From assembly GCA_018970445.1 (NCBI GenBank), contig JAGWWF010000023.1, forward strand, positions 1-60,790: DNA of 60,790 nucleotides, in the 5' to 3' direction. Shown piece by piece: positions 33,207 through 41,855 of the stretch; within the stretch, counting starts at the first letter, position 1; each line of letters starts with the position of its first letter. Below the pieces are notes generated by a model, which did not search any database, had not been told where the DNA came from, and saw only the letters and a list, made by a program, of their open reading frames with translations. The stretch is from Alphaproteobacteria bacterium (GTDB lineage: Bacteria; Pseudomonadota; Alphaproteobacteria; Sphingomonadales; Sphingomonadaceae). Both the position numbers and the translations under genes were made by a program.

Positions 33207-33316
33207 ACCCGCTTCGCATCTGGCCCCGCATCCCGGTGAAGCGGTGGCCCACGCACGCAGCAGGTGTGCGCGGCGAGACCGGGACCAACGTTGAAGCAGA
33301 CAGCCAAGGATGACAT

Positions 33317-33928
33317 ATGTCGAAGCGTTCGAACGCCAAGTACAAGCTTGACCGCCGCATGGGCGAGAATATCTGGGGCCGCCCCAAGAGCCCGGTGAAC
33401 AAGCGCGAATATGGCCCCGGCCAGCACGGCCAGCGCCGCAAGGGCAAGATCAGCGATTTCGGCATCCAGCTGCGCGCCAAGCAGAAGCTGAAGGGCTATT
33501 ATGGCGATGTCACCGAAAAGCAGTTCCGCAAGGTCTATGCCGAAGCGGTGCGCATGAAGGGTGACACCTCGCAGAACCTGATCGGCCTGCTGGAACAGCG
33601 GCTCGACATGGTGATCTATCGTGCCAAGTGGGCACCGACCGTGTTCGCCGCCCGCCAGATCGTCAACCACGGCCATATCTGGGTGAACGGCGTGCGCTGC
33701 AACATCGGTTCGGCGCGCGTGTCGCCCGGCGATGTCGTCGAACTGGGCCCCAGGGCGCGCGAAATGGCGCTGGTGCTGGAAGCGCAGAGCCTGTCGGAAC
33801 GCGATGTGCCTGAATATGTCGCCATCGACGGCCACAAGGCCACCTATGTCCGCATCCCCACGCTGGACGAAGTGCCCTATCCGGTGAAGATGGAACCGAA
33901 CCTGGTCGTCGAATTCTATTCGCGCTGA
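33317..33928 (+). CDS. rpsD: 30S ribosomal protein S4
   Basis: S4 is a primary 16S rRNA binding protein that nucleates 30S assembly. The 203 residues match the family, including [57 protein letters not shown] and the S4 RNA-binding segment [21 protein letters not shown] strong intrinsic terminator follows 26 bp after the stop, so it is probably a single-gene transcript. Confidence 0.97.
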   Translation: MSKRSNAKYKLDRRMGENIWGRPKSPVNKREYGPGQHGQRRKGKISDFGIQLRAKQKLKGYYGDVTEKQFRKVYAEAVRMKGDTSQNLIGLLEQRLDMVIYRAKWAPTVFAARQIVNHGHIWVNGVRCNIGSARVSPGDVVELGPRAREMALVLEAQSLSERDVPEYVAIDGHKATYVRIPTLDEVPYPVKMEPNLVVEFYSR

Positions 33929-33954
33929 TCGTTCGGCCACGGCCAACAGGAAGA

Positions 33955-33982
33955 GGGCGGCCCTTTGGGACCGCCCTTTTTC
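33955..33982 (+). terminator. Intrinsic terminator after rpsD
   Basis: GGGCGG plus CCC pairs with GGG and CCGCCC around a TTT loop with one bulged A, then TTTTT. Confidence 0.85.
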
Positions 33983-34048
33983 GTTTGGCGAGTCCATGAC
34001 CAGCTTCGCCCTTGCGCGCGTTGGCAATCCCCCCCAAGATGATCGGAT

Positions 34049-36151
34049 ATGCTGCGCCAGTATGAATTGGTCGAGCGGGTCAAGGCCTATGCCCCGGATG
34101 CGGATGAGGATCTGCTCAACCGCGCCTATGTGTTTTCGGTCAAGGCGCATGGCAGCCAGCTGCGCGCCAGCGGTGATCCCTATTTCAGCCACCCGATCGA
34201 GGTGGCCGGCATCCTGACCGACCTGCAACTGGACGACAAGACCATCGCCACCGCCATCCTGCACGACACCATCGAGGACACGGTGGCCACTCAGGACCAG
34301 ATCGAACGGCTGTTCGGCGCCGATGTTGGCCGGCTGGTCGATGGCGTCACCAAATTGTCCAGGATCGAAACCCAGACCGAAAGCCAGCGCCAGGCCGAAA
34401 ATCTGCGCAAGTTCCTGCTCGCCATGTCGAACGACATCCGCGTGCTGTTGGTGAAACTGGCCGATCGGCTGCACAACATGCGCACCCTCCACCATATCGG
34501 CAAGGAGGAGAAGCGTCGCCGCATCGCGCGCGAGACCATGGACATCTATGCCCCGCTCGCTGAACGCATCGGCATGTATGGCTTCATGGAGGAGATGCAG
34601 GAGCTGGCCTTCAGGCATCTGGAGCCCGACGCCAGCGACATGATCGCCCAGCGCATGGCGCGGCTGCGCGACACCACCGGCGCCAATGTCCACCGCATCA
34701 CCGGCGCGCTGGAATCGCTGCTGCGCGCCAAGGGGCTGGAAGCCAGCGTCACCGGCCGCGAAAAGCGGCCCTATTCGATCTGGCGCAAGATGCAGGCCCG
34801 CCAGATGAGTTTCGAACAATTGTCCGACGTGATGGCGTTTCGCGTCACCGTGGCCGATGTGGGCGAATGTTATCGCGCGCTGGGCATCGTGCATGGCCGC
34901 TGGCCCACCGTGCCGGGCCGGTTCAAGGATTTCATTTCCACGCCCAAGCCCAATGGCTATCGATCCTTGCACACATCGGTGCTGCTGGGCGGTGAACAGG
35001 CCCGCATCGAGGTGCAGATCCGCACGCGCCTGATGCACGAGGAGGCCGAATATGGCCTGGCCGCCCACTGGGCCTACAAGCAGGGGGCCGATGGCGCACC
35101 GGCGCGCGAAGCCTATCCGTGGATCGAGGATCTGCTGGACGTGCTGCAGGATGCCGCCAGCCCGGAAGAGCTGCTGGAAAATGCCCGGCTGGCCATGTTC
35201 CAGGATCAGGTGTTCGTCTTCACCCCCAAGGGCGAGCTGTACCAGTTGCCGCGCGATGCCACGCCGGTGGATTTCGCCTATGCCGTGCACAGCGATCTGG
35301 GCGACATCTGTGTGGGGGCCAAGGTCAACGGTCGGGTGGTGCCGCTGCGCACCCGGCTGGTGAATGGCGATCAGGTCGAGATCTTGAAGGGCAAGGTGAA
35401 GGCCCCCGATCCGGCCTGGGAGGCCTTTGTCGCCAGTGCCAAGGCCCGCGCCGCCATCCGCCGCCATGTTCGCCACAAGCGGCGGGAGGAGTTGCAGGCC
35501 ATGGGCAGCAAGCTGCTGGATGCATTGGCCGCCCGGTTGCGCGTGGTGCTGGACGATGAGATCATGGGCCCGGCGCTGGGCCGGCTGAAGCTGCATGATC
35601 GCGCCACGCTGGAACTGGCGATGGCGGAAAATCGCCTGTCGGATGATCAGGTTGCCGAAGCGCTGGTGCCCGGTGCAACCGCCCGGCGGCCGCGATCGGC
35701 CAGGGCCAAGGCGGCCGCGGCCATCTCCATCGAAGGGCTCACCCCCGGTGTGGGCTTTCTGCTGTGCGATCATTGCCGGCCGGTGCCGGGGGATCGCATC
35801 ATCGGCGTGCGCGCGCCCGAAGGGCCGATTTCGGTGCACATCATGGACTGTGATGATCTGGCCGATGAAAGCGGCGAATGGCTGGATGTGAAATGGGGGG
35901 CCGAAACCGCGGGCGCCGCCGCCCGCATATCGGTGGTGGTGCACAACCAGCCCGGCGCGCTGGCCAGCCTGGCCGCCAGCATCGCTGCCCACAATGCCAA
36001 TATCGTTGGCCTGGCGCTGAAACACCGCGACCGCGAGTTCCACACCGATATCGTGGATATCGAAGTGGAAAGCGTTGCCCATCTGGCCACCATCCTGTCG
36101 GCCTTGCGCCAGGTGAAGTCGGTGGTGTCGGCCGAGCGCGTCCGTTTGTAG
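34049..36151 (+). CDS. rsh: Bifunctional (p)ppGpp synthetase/hydrolase
   Basis: This is the single long RSH protein typical of alphaproteobacteria, 700 residues. The hydrolase domain has intact HD residues (72-73 in ATAILHDTIEDT). The synthetase domain follows (about 235-360, with TGREKRPYSIWRKM and FKDFISTPKPNGYRSLHTSV). Then come a TGS domain (about 390-450, VFVFTPKGELYQLPRDATPV) and a C-terminal ACT domain (about 625-700). An intact HD pair argues for both making and degrading ppGpp. It is followed by pyrE after 54 bp. Confidence 0.95.
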   Translation: MLRQYELVERVKAYAPDADEDLLNRAYVFSVKAHGSQLRASGDPYFSHPIEVAGILTDLQLDDKTIATAILHDTIEDTVATQDQIERLFGADVGRLVDGVTKLSRIETQTESQRQAENLRKFLLAMSNDIRVLLVKLADRLHNMRTLHHIGKEEKRRRIARETMDIYAPLAERIGMYGFMEEMQELAFRHLEPDASDMIAQRMARLRDTTGANVHRITGALESLLRAKGLEASVTGREKRPYSIWRKMQARQMSFEQLSDVMAFRVTVADVGECYRALGIVHGRWPTVPGRFKDFISTPKPNGYRSLHTSVLLGGEQARIEVQIRTRLMHEEAEYGLAAHWAYKQGADGAPAREAYPWIEDLLDVLQDAASPEELLENARLAMFQDQVFVFTPKGELYQLPRDATPVDFAYAVHSDLGDICVGAKVNGRVVPLRTRLVNGDQVEILKGKVKAPDPAWEAFVASAKARAAIRRHVRHKRREELQAMGSKLLDALAARLRVVLDDEIMGPALGRLKLHDRATLELAMAENRLSDDQVAEALVPGATARRPRSARAKAAAAISIEGLTPGVGFLLCDHCRPVPGDRIIGVRAPEGPISVHIMDCDDLADESGEWLDVKWGAETAGAAARISVVVHNQPGALASLAASIAAHNANIVGLALKHRDREFHTDIVDIEVESVAHLATILSALRQVKSVVSAERVRL

Positions 36152-36205
36152 CCTTGCCGCCGCCCGTCCGGCCTGCCAAGGCGGCGGCGATTGGAGAGTG
36201 AAGCG

Positions 36206-36787
36206 ATGACCGACGATGAGGTGCTGGCCGAATTCCGCGCGGCCGAGGCGCTGCTGGAAGGCCATTTCATCCTGTCGTCCGGCCTGCGCTCCCCGCGCTA
36301 TCTGCAATGCGCGCGCGTGCTGATGAACCCAGATCGGGCAGAGCGGCTGGCAGTGGCGCTGGCGGCCAAGATTCCGGCGGATGTGAAGGCACGGATCAGC
36401 GCCGTCATTGCGCCGGCCATGGGCGGGCTGATCTGCGGCCATGAACTGGCGCGCGCGCTGGGGGTGGATTCGATGTTCGTCGAACGGCCCACCGGCACGT
36501 TCGAACTGCGCCGCGGCTTTCGCCTGGCGCCCGGCCAACAGGTGCTGCTGATGGAAGATGTCGTCACCACCGGGCTCTCGTCGCGCGAAGCCATCGCCGC
36601 GATTGCGGCGGCCGGCGGCCGCGTCATCCACGCGGCATCGCTGGTGGATCGTTCCAATGGCACGGCCGATCTGGGCGTGCCGTTCACGCCGCTGATCAGG
36701 CTGGATGTGCCCAGTTACCAACCCGATGCGCTGCCGCCCGAACTGGCGGCGATTCCGGCGATCAAGCCCGGCAGCCGGGCGGCGTGA
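36206..36787 (+). CDS. pyrE: Orotate phosphoribosyltransferase
   Basis: PyrE converts orotate and PRPP to orotidine 5'-phosphate in pyrimidine synthesis. The 193 residues carry the PRPP loop [13 protein letters not shown] (113-125), [14 protein letters not shown] near the N-terminus and [26 protein letters not shown] lies 8 nt before the ATG. Its stop overlaps the GTG start of the serine-hydrolase gene (GTGA), the first of a chain of coupled genes. Confidence 0.95.
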   Translation: MTDDEVLAEFRAAEALLEGHFILSSGLRSPRYLQCARVLMNPDRAERLAVALAAKIPADVKARISAVIAPAMGGLICGHELARALGVDSMFVERPTGTFELRRGFRLAPGQQVLLMEDVVTTGLSSREAIAAIAAAGGRVIHAASLVDRSNGTADLGVPFTPLIRLDVPSYQPDALPPELAAIPAIKPGSRAA

Positions 36788-37821
36788 TCCCACTCATCGC
36801 TCTCATCGCCGCCGTCACGCCGCCCGGCGCGCCGGGGCGGGTTGCCACCATCGCCGACGGCCAGGGCTTTGCCGGCATGATTCTGCTGTCTGAAGACGGC
36901 AAGGTCACGCTGGAACAGGGCTTTGGCCTGAAAAACCCCAGGGCGCAGCGCCGGGCACGCGAAAAATCGGATTTCCTGGCCAGCGATCACTGGCGCTGGT
37001 CGTCGGTCACCAAACAGGTCGTCGCCACCCTGGCGATGCAGGATGTCGCCGCCGGCCGGCTGGCGCTGGATGCGCCGATCACCCGTTATCTGCCCGGCTT
37101 CCGCGGCCCCACCGGCAATCGCATCACCGTCGCCATGCTGCTTGGCCACGAATCCGGCCTGCCCAACAGCAATGCGGGCGACAGCGCCGCCTTCCGCCCC
37201 GGCTATCGCGGCAACCTTGATGCCCTCACCGGCCTGTGCGCCGGCCCGGTGCGCGATCAACCGGGCGCGAGCTTCTACTATGACAATTGCGATTACATCG
37301 TCGCCGGCCGGCTGCTGGAGGCGGTGAACCGCCAGCCGCTGGCGTCCCTGCTTGCCACCCGCATCACCCGGCCGCTGGGCATGGCCAGCGTCACCTGGGC
37401 CGGGCCGCATGTGGCTGGCGCCGGCGAAGCGCCGGTCAATCTCGCCGCCTATGGCGCTGCCGCCGCGATCACCGGCACCATCCGCGATCTGTGGCGCTTC
37501 GATCAGGCGCTGATCGACGGCAAGCTGCTGCCCAAGGCGCAACGCGACCTGATGTGGGATGGCAAGCCGGCCAAGGGCTTTGCCGCGCTCGGCCAATGGG
37601 CCTTCCGCGTCACTCTGCGCGGCTGCAAGGCCGATCAACTGCTGATCGAACGGCGCGGCAACGTTGGAAACGTGCAGGTGCGCAACTATATCCTGCCCGA
37701 ACGCAACATCGTGCTGATTGCCATGACCAACCGTGACACCATCGATTTCGGCGAACTGTGGCAGGGTGCCGGCCTTGGCTATGAACTTCTGTCCGCCGCT
37801 GCCTGCAAGGTGGATGCCTGA
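36784..37821 (+). CDS. Beta-lactamase-fold serine hydrolase
   Basis: This 345-residue protein has an N-terminal hydrophobic leader and a class C beta-lactamase/esterase fold. The nucleophile motif SxxK is SVTK at 74-77, the YxN motif is YDN in [10 protein letters not shown], and [10 protein letters not shown] is the family's 'H-T-SGLP' block. It is probably exported and could act on peptidoglycan or esters; a resistance role is not indicated. It starts at GTG within the pyrE stop and ends in a TGATG junction with pdxJ, so it is translationally coupled to essential genes. Confidence 0.88.
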   Translation: MIPLIALIAAVTPPGAPGRVATIADGQGFAGMILLSEDGKVTLEQGFGLKNPRAQRRAREKSDFLASDHWRWSSVTKQVVATLAMQDVAAGRLALDAPITRYLPGFRGPTGNRITVAMLLGHESGLPNSNAGDSAAFRPGYRGNLDALTGLCAGPVRDQPGASFYYDNCDYIVAGRLLEAVNRQPLASLLATRITRPLGMASVTWAGPHVAGAGEAPVNLAAYGAAAAITGTIRDLWRFDQALIDGKLLPKAQRDLMWDGKPAKGFAALGQWAFRVTLRGCKADQLLIERRGNVGNVQVRNYILPERNIVLIAMTNRDTIDFGELWQGAGLGYELLSAAACKVDA

Positions 37822-38573
37822 TGACCGCTGCACCCTTGCGCCCCGCCCATCTGCGCCTGGGCGTCAACATCGATCATGTCGCCACCATCCGCAACGCGCG
37901 CGGCGGGCTGCATCCCTGCCCGTTGCGCGCGGCCGAACTGGCGGCGGCGGCCGGGGCCGATGGCATCACCATCCACCTGCGCGAGGATCGCCGCCACATC
38001 ACCGATGCTGATCTGGATCGGCTGGCCGGGGCGGTGGCGCTGCCGATCAATCTGGAAATGGCCGCCACCGATGAAATGCTGGCCATCGCCCTGCGCCACC
38101 GCCCGCACGCTGCCTGCATCGTGCCGGAACGCCGCGCCGAACGCACCACCGAAGGCGGGCTGGATGCCGCCGGCTTGCTGGGCAGCCTGCAACCCATGGT
38201 GGCGCGGCTGCGCGATGCCGGCATCCGCGTGTCTCTGTTCATTGCGCCGGATGAACGCCAGCTCGACGCCGCGGCCCGGCTGGGCGTGCCGGTGGTGGAA
38301 CTGCACACCGGCCCCTATGCCCATGCGATCACGCCGGATGCGATTGCCGCCGAACGGGCCCGGCTGGCCCACGCCGCGCAGGCCGGCGCGGCGCTGGGCC
38401 TGGAACTGCACGCCGGCCATGGCCTCACCTATGACAATGTCGGCCCGGTGGCCGCCCTGCCGCAGCTGGCCGAACTGAACATCGGCCATTTCCTGGTGGG
38501 GGAGGCGGTGTTCGTTGGCCTGGATGCCGCCATCCGCCAGATGCGCGCCCTGATGGATGCGGCGCGGGCATGA
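37821..38573 (+). CDS. pdxJ: Pyridoxine 5'-phosphate synthase
   Basis: PdxJ closes the pyridoxine ring from 3-amino-2-oxopropyl phosphate and deoxyxylulose phosphate. At 250 residues it has normal size. Signatures are [52 protein letters not shown] and [15 protein letters not shown]. It overlaps the upstream hydrolase by one base and acpS by four (ATGA). pdxJ-acpS-lepB is a common order in alphaproteobacteria. Confidence 0.96.
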   Translation: MTAAPLRPAHLRLGVNIDHVATIRNARGGLHPCPLRAAELAAAAGADGITIHLREDRRHITDADLDRLAGAVALPINLEMAATDEMLAIALRHRPHAACIVPERRAERTTEGGLDAAGLLGSLQPMVARLRDAGIRVSLFIAPDERQLDAAARLGVPVVELHTGPYAHAITPDAIAAERARLAHAAQAGAALGLELHAGHGLTYDNVGPVAALPQLAELNIGHFLVGEAVFVGLDAAIRQMRALMDAARA

Positions 38574-38992
38574 ACATTCCCGCCGGCCTTGGCGTGATCG
38601 GCCTGGGATCCGATCTGTGCAACATCGATCGCATCGCCGGCAGCATTGCGCGCTTTGGCGATCGTTTCGTCAACCGCATCTTCACCGACGTGGAACAGGC
38701 CAAGGCCAACCGCCGCCAGCTCACCCGCGCCGCCACCTATGCCAAGCGCTTTGCCGCCAAGGAGGCCTGCGCCAAGGCGCTGGGCACCGGCTTTCGCCAT
38801 GGCGTGTTCTGGCGCGACATGGGCGTGGTCAACCTGCCCAGCGGCCAGCCCACGCTGGCGCTCACCGGCGGGGCAGCGGCAAGGCTGGCGCAAATCACGC
38901 CGCCGGGGCATAAGGCGACCATCCATCTGACGATGACCGACGACCACCCCTGGGCGCAGGCCATCGTGCTGATCACTGCGAGTATCGAATGA
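38570..38992 (+). CDS. acpS: Holo-[acyl-carrier-protein] synthase
   Basis: AcpS moves 4'-phosphopantetheine from CoA to acyl carrier protein. The 140 residues contain [12 protein letters not shown] with the metal-binding Asp15, and [17 protein letters not shown] with the second acidic ligand. It is coupled by ATGA overlaps to pdxJ upstream and lepB downstream. Confidence 0.95.
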   Translation: MNIPAGLGVIGLGSDLCNIDRIAGSIARFGDRFVNRIFTDVEQAKANRRQLTRAATYAKRFAAKEACAKALGTGFRHGVFWRDMGVVNLPSGQPTLALTGGAAARLAQITPPGHKATIHLTMTDDHPWAQAIVLITASIE

Positions 38993-39807
38993 CCGACGCT
39001 GTTGCCCCCAAGGCCAAGAAGAAGATCAACTGGGCCGAGGAGGCCTGGCAGCTGTTCCTGCTGGCGCTGGCCGTGCTGGCGGTGCACACGGCGCTGGCCA
39101 AGCCCTTCTATATCCCGTCGGGATCGATGCTGCCCGGCCTGCTGGTGGGCGATCGGCTGATCGTGTCGAAATTCCCCTATGGCTATTCCTATCTGTCGCC
39201 ATCGTTCAACGTGCTGCCCGAACTGCCCGGCCGGCTGTTCGGCAGCCTGCCCGAACGCGGCGATATCGTGGTGGTGAAATCGCCCATCGCCAAGGATGAC
39301 TGGATCAAGCGAGTGATCGGCCTGCCCGGCGACACGGTGCAGATGAAGGATGGCCAGTTGTGGCTGAACGGTGCGCCGGTGCCCAAGCTGAAGGTGGCCG
39401 ATACGGTGATGGCGGTGACGCCGAACAGCGATTGCGCCACCATGATCGACGCGCAGTACCGGGTGATCACCCCCGATGGCGCCGCCGAATGCCACCTGCC
39501 CACCTATCGCGAAACCCTGCCGGGTGGGCGGTCCTATCTGGTCAATGATCTGGCCAACACCCCGCAGGACAACACCGAAGCGGTGATCGTGCCCGAAGGC
39601 CATGTGTTCCTGATGGGCGACAATCGCGACAACAGCGAAGACAGCCGCTTTGCCCCGGAATTTGGCGGGCTGGGCCTGTTGCCGGTGGAAAATATCGTCG
39701 GCCGCGCCGAATTCACCACCTTCAGCCTGGATGGCAGCACCAGTTTCAACCCGGTCACCTGGGTGACGGCGCTGCGCAATCGCTGGTTCATCTCGCTGCG
39801 CGGCTGA
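38989..39807 (+). CDS. lepB: Signal peptidase I
   Basis: This inner-membrane protease removes signal peptides from exported proteins. The 272 residues have one N-terminal membrane helix (about 20-38), the nucleophile Ser46 in IPSGSMLPG and the general-base Lys107 in [12 protein letters not shown]. The C-terminal box is [15 protein letters not shown]. It is the last gene of the coupled run from pyrE and converges with an FKBP gene across a short hairpin. Confidence 0.96.
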   Translation: MTDAVAPKAKKKINWAEEAWQLFLLALAVLAVHTALAKPFYIPSGSMLPGLLVGDRLIVSKFPYGYSYLSPSFNVLPELPGRLFGSLPERGDIVVVKSPIAKDDWIKRVIGLPGDTVQMKDGQLWLNGAPVPKLKVADTVMAVTPNSDCATMIDAQYRVITPDGAAECHLPTYRETLPGGRSYLVNDLANTPQDNTEAVIVPEGHVFLMGDNRDNSEDSRFAPEFGGLGLLPVENIVGRAEFTTFSLDGSTSFNPVTWVTALRNRWFISLRG

Positions 39808-39824
39808 TTGGCTGCGCGGGCGGC

Positions 39825-39844
39825 GCCGGCCTTATTCGGCCGGC
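39825..39844. terminator. Hairpin between convergent lepB and FKBP genes
   Basis: GCCGGCC and GGCCGGC pair around TTATTC. The hairpin overlaps the FKBP stop codon. It lacks a T-run, so it may act weakly in both directions. Confidence 0.45.
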
Positions 39845-40350
39845 TTCACCGCCAGCAGTTCGATGTCGAATTCCAGCACCGCGCCGGGCGGGATCACGCC
39901 GCCGGCACCCTGCGCGCCATAGGCCAGTTCCGGCGGCACGACGAAATGATATTTGGCGCCCACCGGCATCAGCTGCACGCCTTCGGTCCAGCCCGGAATC
40001 ACCTGATCCAGCGGGAATGCCGCCGGCTGGCCGCGGCTGTAGCTGGAATCGAACACGGTGCCGTTGATCAGCTTGCCTTCATAATGCACCAGCACCGTGT
40101 CCTTCGCGGCCGGGCGCGGGCCCTTGCCATCGCGAATCACCTGATATTGCAGGCCCGATCCGGTGGTGATCACGCCGGCCTTGGCCTTGTTGGCCTTCAG
40201 GAAGGCCATATCGTCCTGTCGCACCGCCGCGACCTGGCCCTGGGTGCCGGTATAGACCAGCACACCCACCACGCCGATCACGATGCCAGCTGCCGCCAGC
40301 CACTTGCCGATGCCTACGCCGCCCGCCTTGCCTGCCGCCTGACCTGACAT
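39832..40350 (-). CDS. FKBP-type peptidyl-prolyl isomerase, membrane-anchored
   Basis: This 172-residue protein has an N-terminal membrane helix (about 14-33, GKWLAAAGIVIGVVGVLVY) and one C-terminal FKBP domain. The domain motifs are DTVLVHYEGKLINGTVFDSS, FPLDQVIPGWTEGVQLMPVG and PPELAYGAQGAGGVIPPGAV. It probably helps fold periplasmic proteins at the inner membrane. The ATG giving MSGQAAGK sits 57 nt downstream of a good promoter pair. It is separated from rpsU by a strong hairpin region. Confidence 0.92.
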   Translation of the reverse strand: MSGQAAGKAGGVGIGKWLAAAGIVIGVVGVLVYTGTQGQVAAVRQDDMAFLKANKAKAGVITTGSGLQYQVIRDGKGPRPAAKDTVLVHYEGKLINGTVFDSSYSRGQPAAFPLDQVIPGWTEGVQLMPVGAKYHFVVPPELAYGAQGAGGVIPPGAVLEFDIELLAVKPAE

Positions 40351-40405
40351 TGAACAATTCCATTCCCTGTTGGCCGCTGGCCGGCCGGATGATCGATGCG
40401 GCGCA

Positions 40406-40447
40406 AACATGGCGAGAGCCGGGCAGAGGGTCAACCCCGCCCGGCTC
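40406..40447 (-). promoter_or_regulatory. FKBP promoter embedded in a hairpin after rpsU
   Basis: On the minus strand TTGACC (40434-40429) and CATGTT (40411-40406) are 17 nt apart. The -35 box is the loop of a 9-bp stem, GAGCCGGGC/GCCCGGCTC (40416-40447), that may also end the rpsU mRNA. Confidence 0.5.
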
Positions 40448-40477
40448 CCGGCCTTGCATTGCTGTGCATTCAACGGC

Positions 40478-40684
40478 TTATTTGATGCCGTCGCGCTCCA
40501 TGCGCTTCTTTTCCATCTTGCGGGCGCGGCGAACGGCGGCGGCCTTTTCACGGGCGCGCTTTTCGCTGGGCTTTTCATAATGGCGACGCAGCTTCATCTC
40601 GCGATAGACGCCTTCGCGCTGCAGCTTCTTCTTGAGGGCGCGCAGGGCCTGATCAACATTATTGTCGCGAACCACGATTTGCAT
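40478..40684 (-). CDS. rpsU: 30S ribosomal protein S21
   Basis: S21 sits near the anti-Shine-Dalgarno end of 16S rRNA. The 68 residues start [20 protein letters not shown] and have the basic RREGV-like segment followed by [20 protein letters not shown]. The size and start are typical of alphaproteobacteria. Confidence 0.96.
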   Translation of the reverse strand: MQIVVRDNNVDQALRALKKKLQREGVYREMKLRRHYEKPSEKRAREKAAAVRRARKMEKKRMERDGIK

Positions 40685-40786
40685 GAGCTGCCGTCACTCC
40701 GATCCGAAAGGGGGCGAACGGCCCCGATATTGTGTTTGCGTGCAAGAAACCATGTCCACCGAGTCGCCCCGGTGAAAGAGGGCTGG

Positions 40787-40815
40787 CACGTAGCAGAAGC
40801 CCCGGCGCCAAACAA
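40787..40815 (-). promoter_or_regulatory. Candidate rpsU promoter
   Basis: TTGTTT and TACGTG are 17 nt apart on the minus strand, about 100 bp before rpsU. Confidence 0.4.
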
Positions 40816-40889
40816 CCCTTTACCCGCCCGCGCGCGCCGCGACGCAAAAGCCGCTACAAGGCGCGGGCACAACAGGCTATGGCAGCGGC

Positions 40890-41528
40890 ATGGCCGAAGA
40901 TCTTCCGCTTGCCCAACTTGCCCTGCGTCTGGTCGCCGCGATGCTGCCGCATGTGCCATTCGATGGCTGGTCGGCGGCCGCGCTGGCGGCAGCGGCCCGC
41001 GACACCGGCACCGATGAAGATATCGCCGCGCTGGCCGTGCCCGATGCCGCCGCGATGCTGTCCCTGTGGGTGGCCAATGCCGATGCCGCCATGGCCGATG
41101 CGATGGCGGCAACCCACAACATGAAGGTGCGTGACCGCATCCGCACCGCGCTGATCACCCGGCTGGAACAGGGCGACCGCGAGGTGACGCGCCGGGCGCT
41201 CAGCCTGCTGGCCCAGCCGCAGCATGCCGCGCTGTCGGCCCGGCTGCTGTGGCAGGCTGCCGATGCGATGTGGCGTGCTGCCGGCGATACCGCCACCGAT
41301 TATAATCATTACACCAAGCGGGCAATCCTTTCGGCGATCTATTCGGCGACACTGCTGCACTGGACCCAGGATGACAGCGCGGATTTCGCTGCCACGCGGG
41401 CCTTCATCGATCGCCGCATCGATGGCGTGATGCGCTTTGAAAAGGCCAAGGCGCGCGTGACCGGCCTGGCGGCCAAGCTGCCCAACCCGGCCCGCATCCT
41501 GGGCCGGCTGCGCTATCCGGCGGTGTGA
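40890..41528 (+). CDS. COQ9 family protein
   Basis: This 212-residue protein matches the COQ9 family, which binds lipid and supports ubiquinone hydroxylation in mitochondria and alphaproteobacteria. Recognisable parts are ALRLVAAMLPHVPFDGWSA at the start and DYNHYTKRAILSAIYSATLL-type helix in the middle (residues about 133-152), then TRAFIDRRIDGVMRFEKAKA at the end. It stands alone, and its position before feoAB has no evident meaning. Confidence 0.9.
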   Translation: MAEDLPLAQLALRLVAAMLPHVPFDGWSAAALAAAARDTGTDEDIAALAVPDAAAMLSLWVANADAAMADAMAATHNMKVRDRIRTALITRLEQGDREVTRRALSLLAQPQHAALSARLLWQAADAMWRAAGDTATDYNHYTKRAILSAIYSATLLHWTQDDSADFAATRAFIDRRIDGVMRFEKAKARVTGLAAKLPNPARILGRLRYPAV

Positions 41529-41537
41529 CCGGATTAA

Positions 41538-41576
41538 CGGTGGCGCGCCACCGGCAATCTTGATAACGGTTCGCAA
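41538..41576 (+). promoter_or_regulatory. Palindrome and candidate Fur box upstream of feoA
   Basis: CGGTGGCGCGCCACCG (41538-41553) is a perfect palindrome after the COQ9 stop. It is followed by TTGATAACGGTTCGCAA (41560-41576), a partial dyad resembling 7-1-7 Fur sites (TGATAA ... CA). The site is 24 bp before the feoA start, where iron-dependent repression would be expected. Confidence 0.5.
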
Positions 41577-41600
41577 CTTTAGCCCCTGCGGACCCTCATC

Positions 41601-41855
41601 GTGCCCCCATCGCCCGCTTCCCGCTGCATCACTGCCCTTGCCGTTGGCGAGGTGGCCCTGATCGCGGCCATCGATCGGGCCGGCCTGGCGCCTGATACCG
41701 CCCAGCGCCTGTGCGAACTGGGCTTTGATGAAGGGGTGGATGTGGAAATCCTGCACCGTGCGCCCTTTGGCGGTGATCCCATCGCCGTGCGGGTGGGCAA
41801 CATGGTCGTGGCGCTGCGCTGCGACATGGCCGCCCTGATCGAGGTGGCGGCATGA
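41601..41855 (+). CDS. feoA: Ferrous iron transport protein A
   Basis: FeoA is a small SH3-like cytosolic partner of FeoB. The 84 residues show the family order ALAVGEVALI, AQRLCELGFDEGVDVEIL, RAPFGGDPIAVRVGNMVVALR. The start is GTG. Its stop overlaps the feoB start in an ATGA junction, so the two are coupled. Confidence 0.93.
   Translation: MPPSPASRCITALAVGEVALIAAIDRAGLAPDTAQRLCELGFDEGVDVEILHRAPFGGDPIAVRVGNMVVALRCDMAALIEVAA

Noticed and set aside
33200-36793. Very long open frame (1197 codons) antisense to rsh and rpsD, and similar ones opposite ilvB, the molybdopterin oxidoreductase, rne and aceB
   Set aside because: All mirror real genes with strong GC third-position bias, which removes stops on the opposite strand. 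Their translations are rich in His, Gln, Arg, Ala and Gly, without domains, and they lack start signals.
36784-37821. Antibiotic-resistance beta-lactamase
   Set aside because: Only the general SxxK and YxN fold motifs are present. The gene lies in a housekeeping operon with no resistance context, so a generic serine hydrolase is the safer call.
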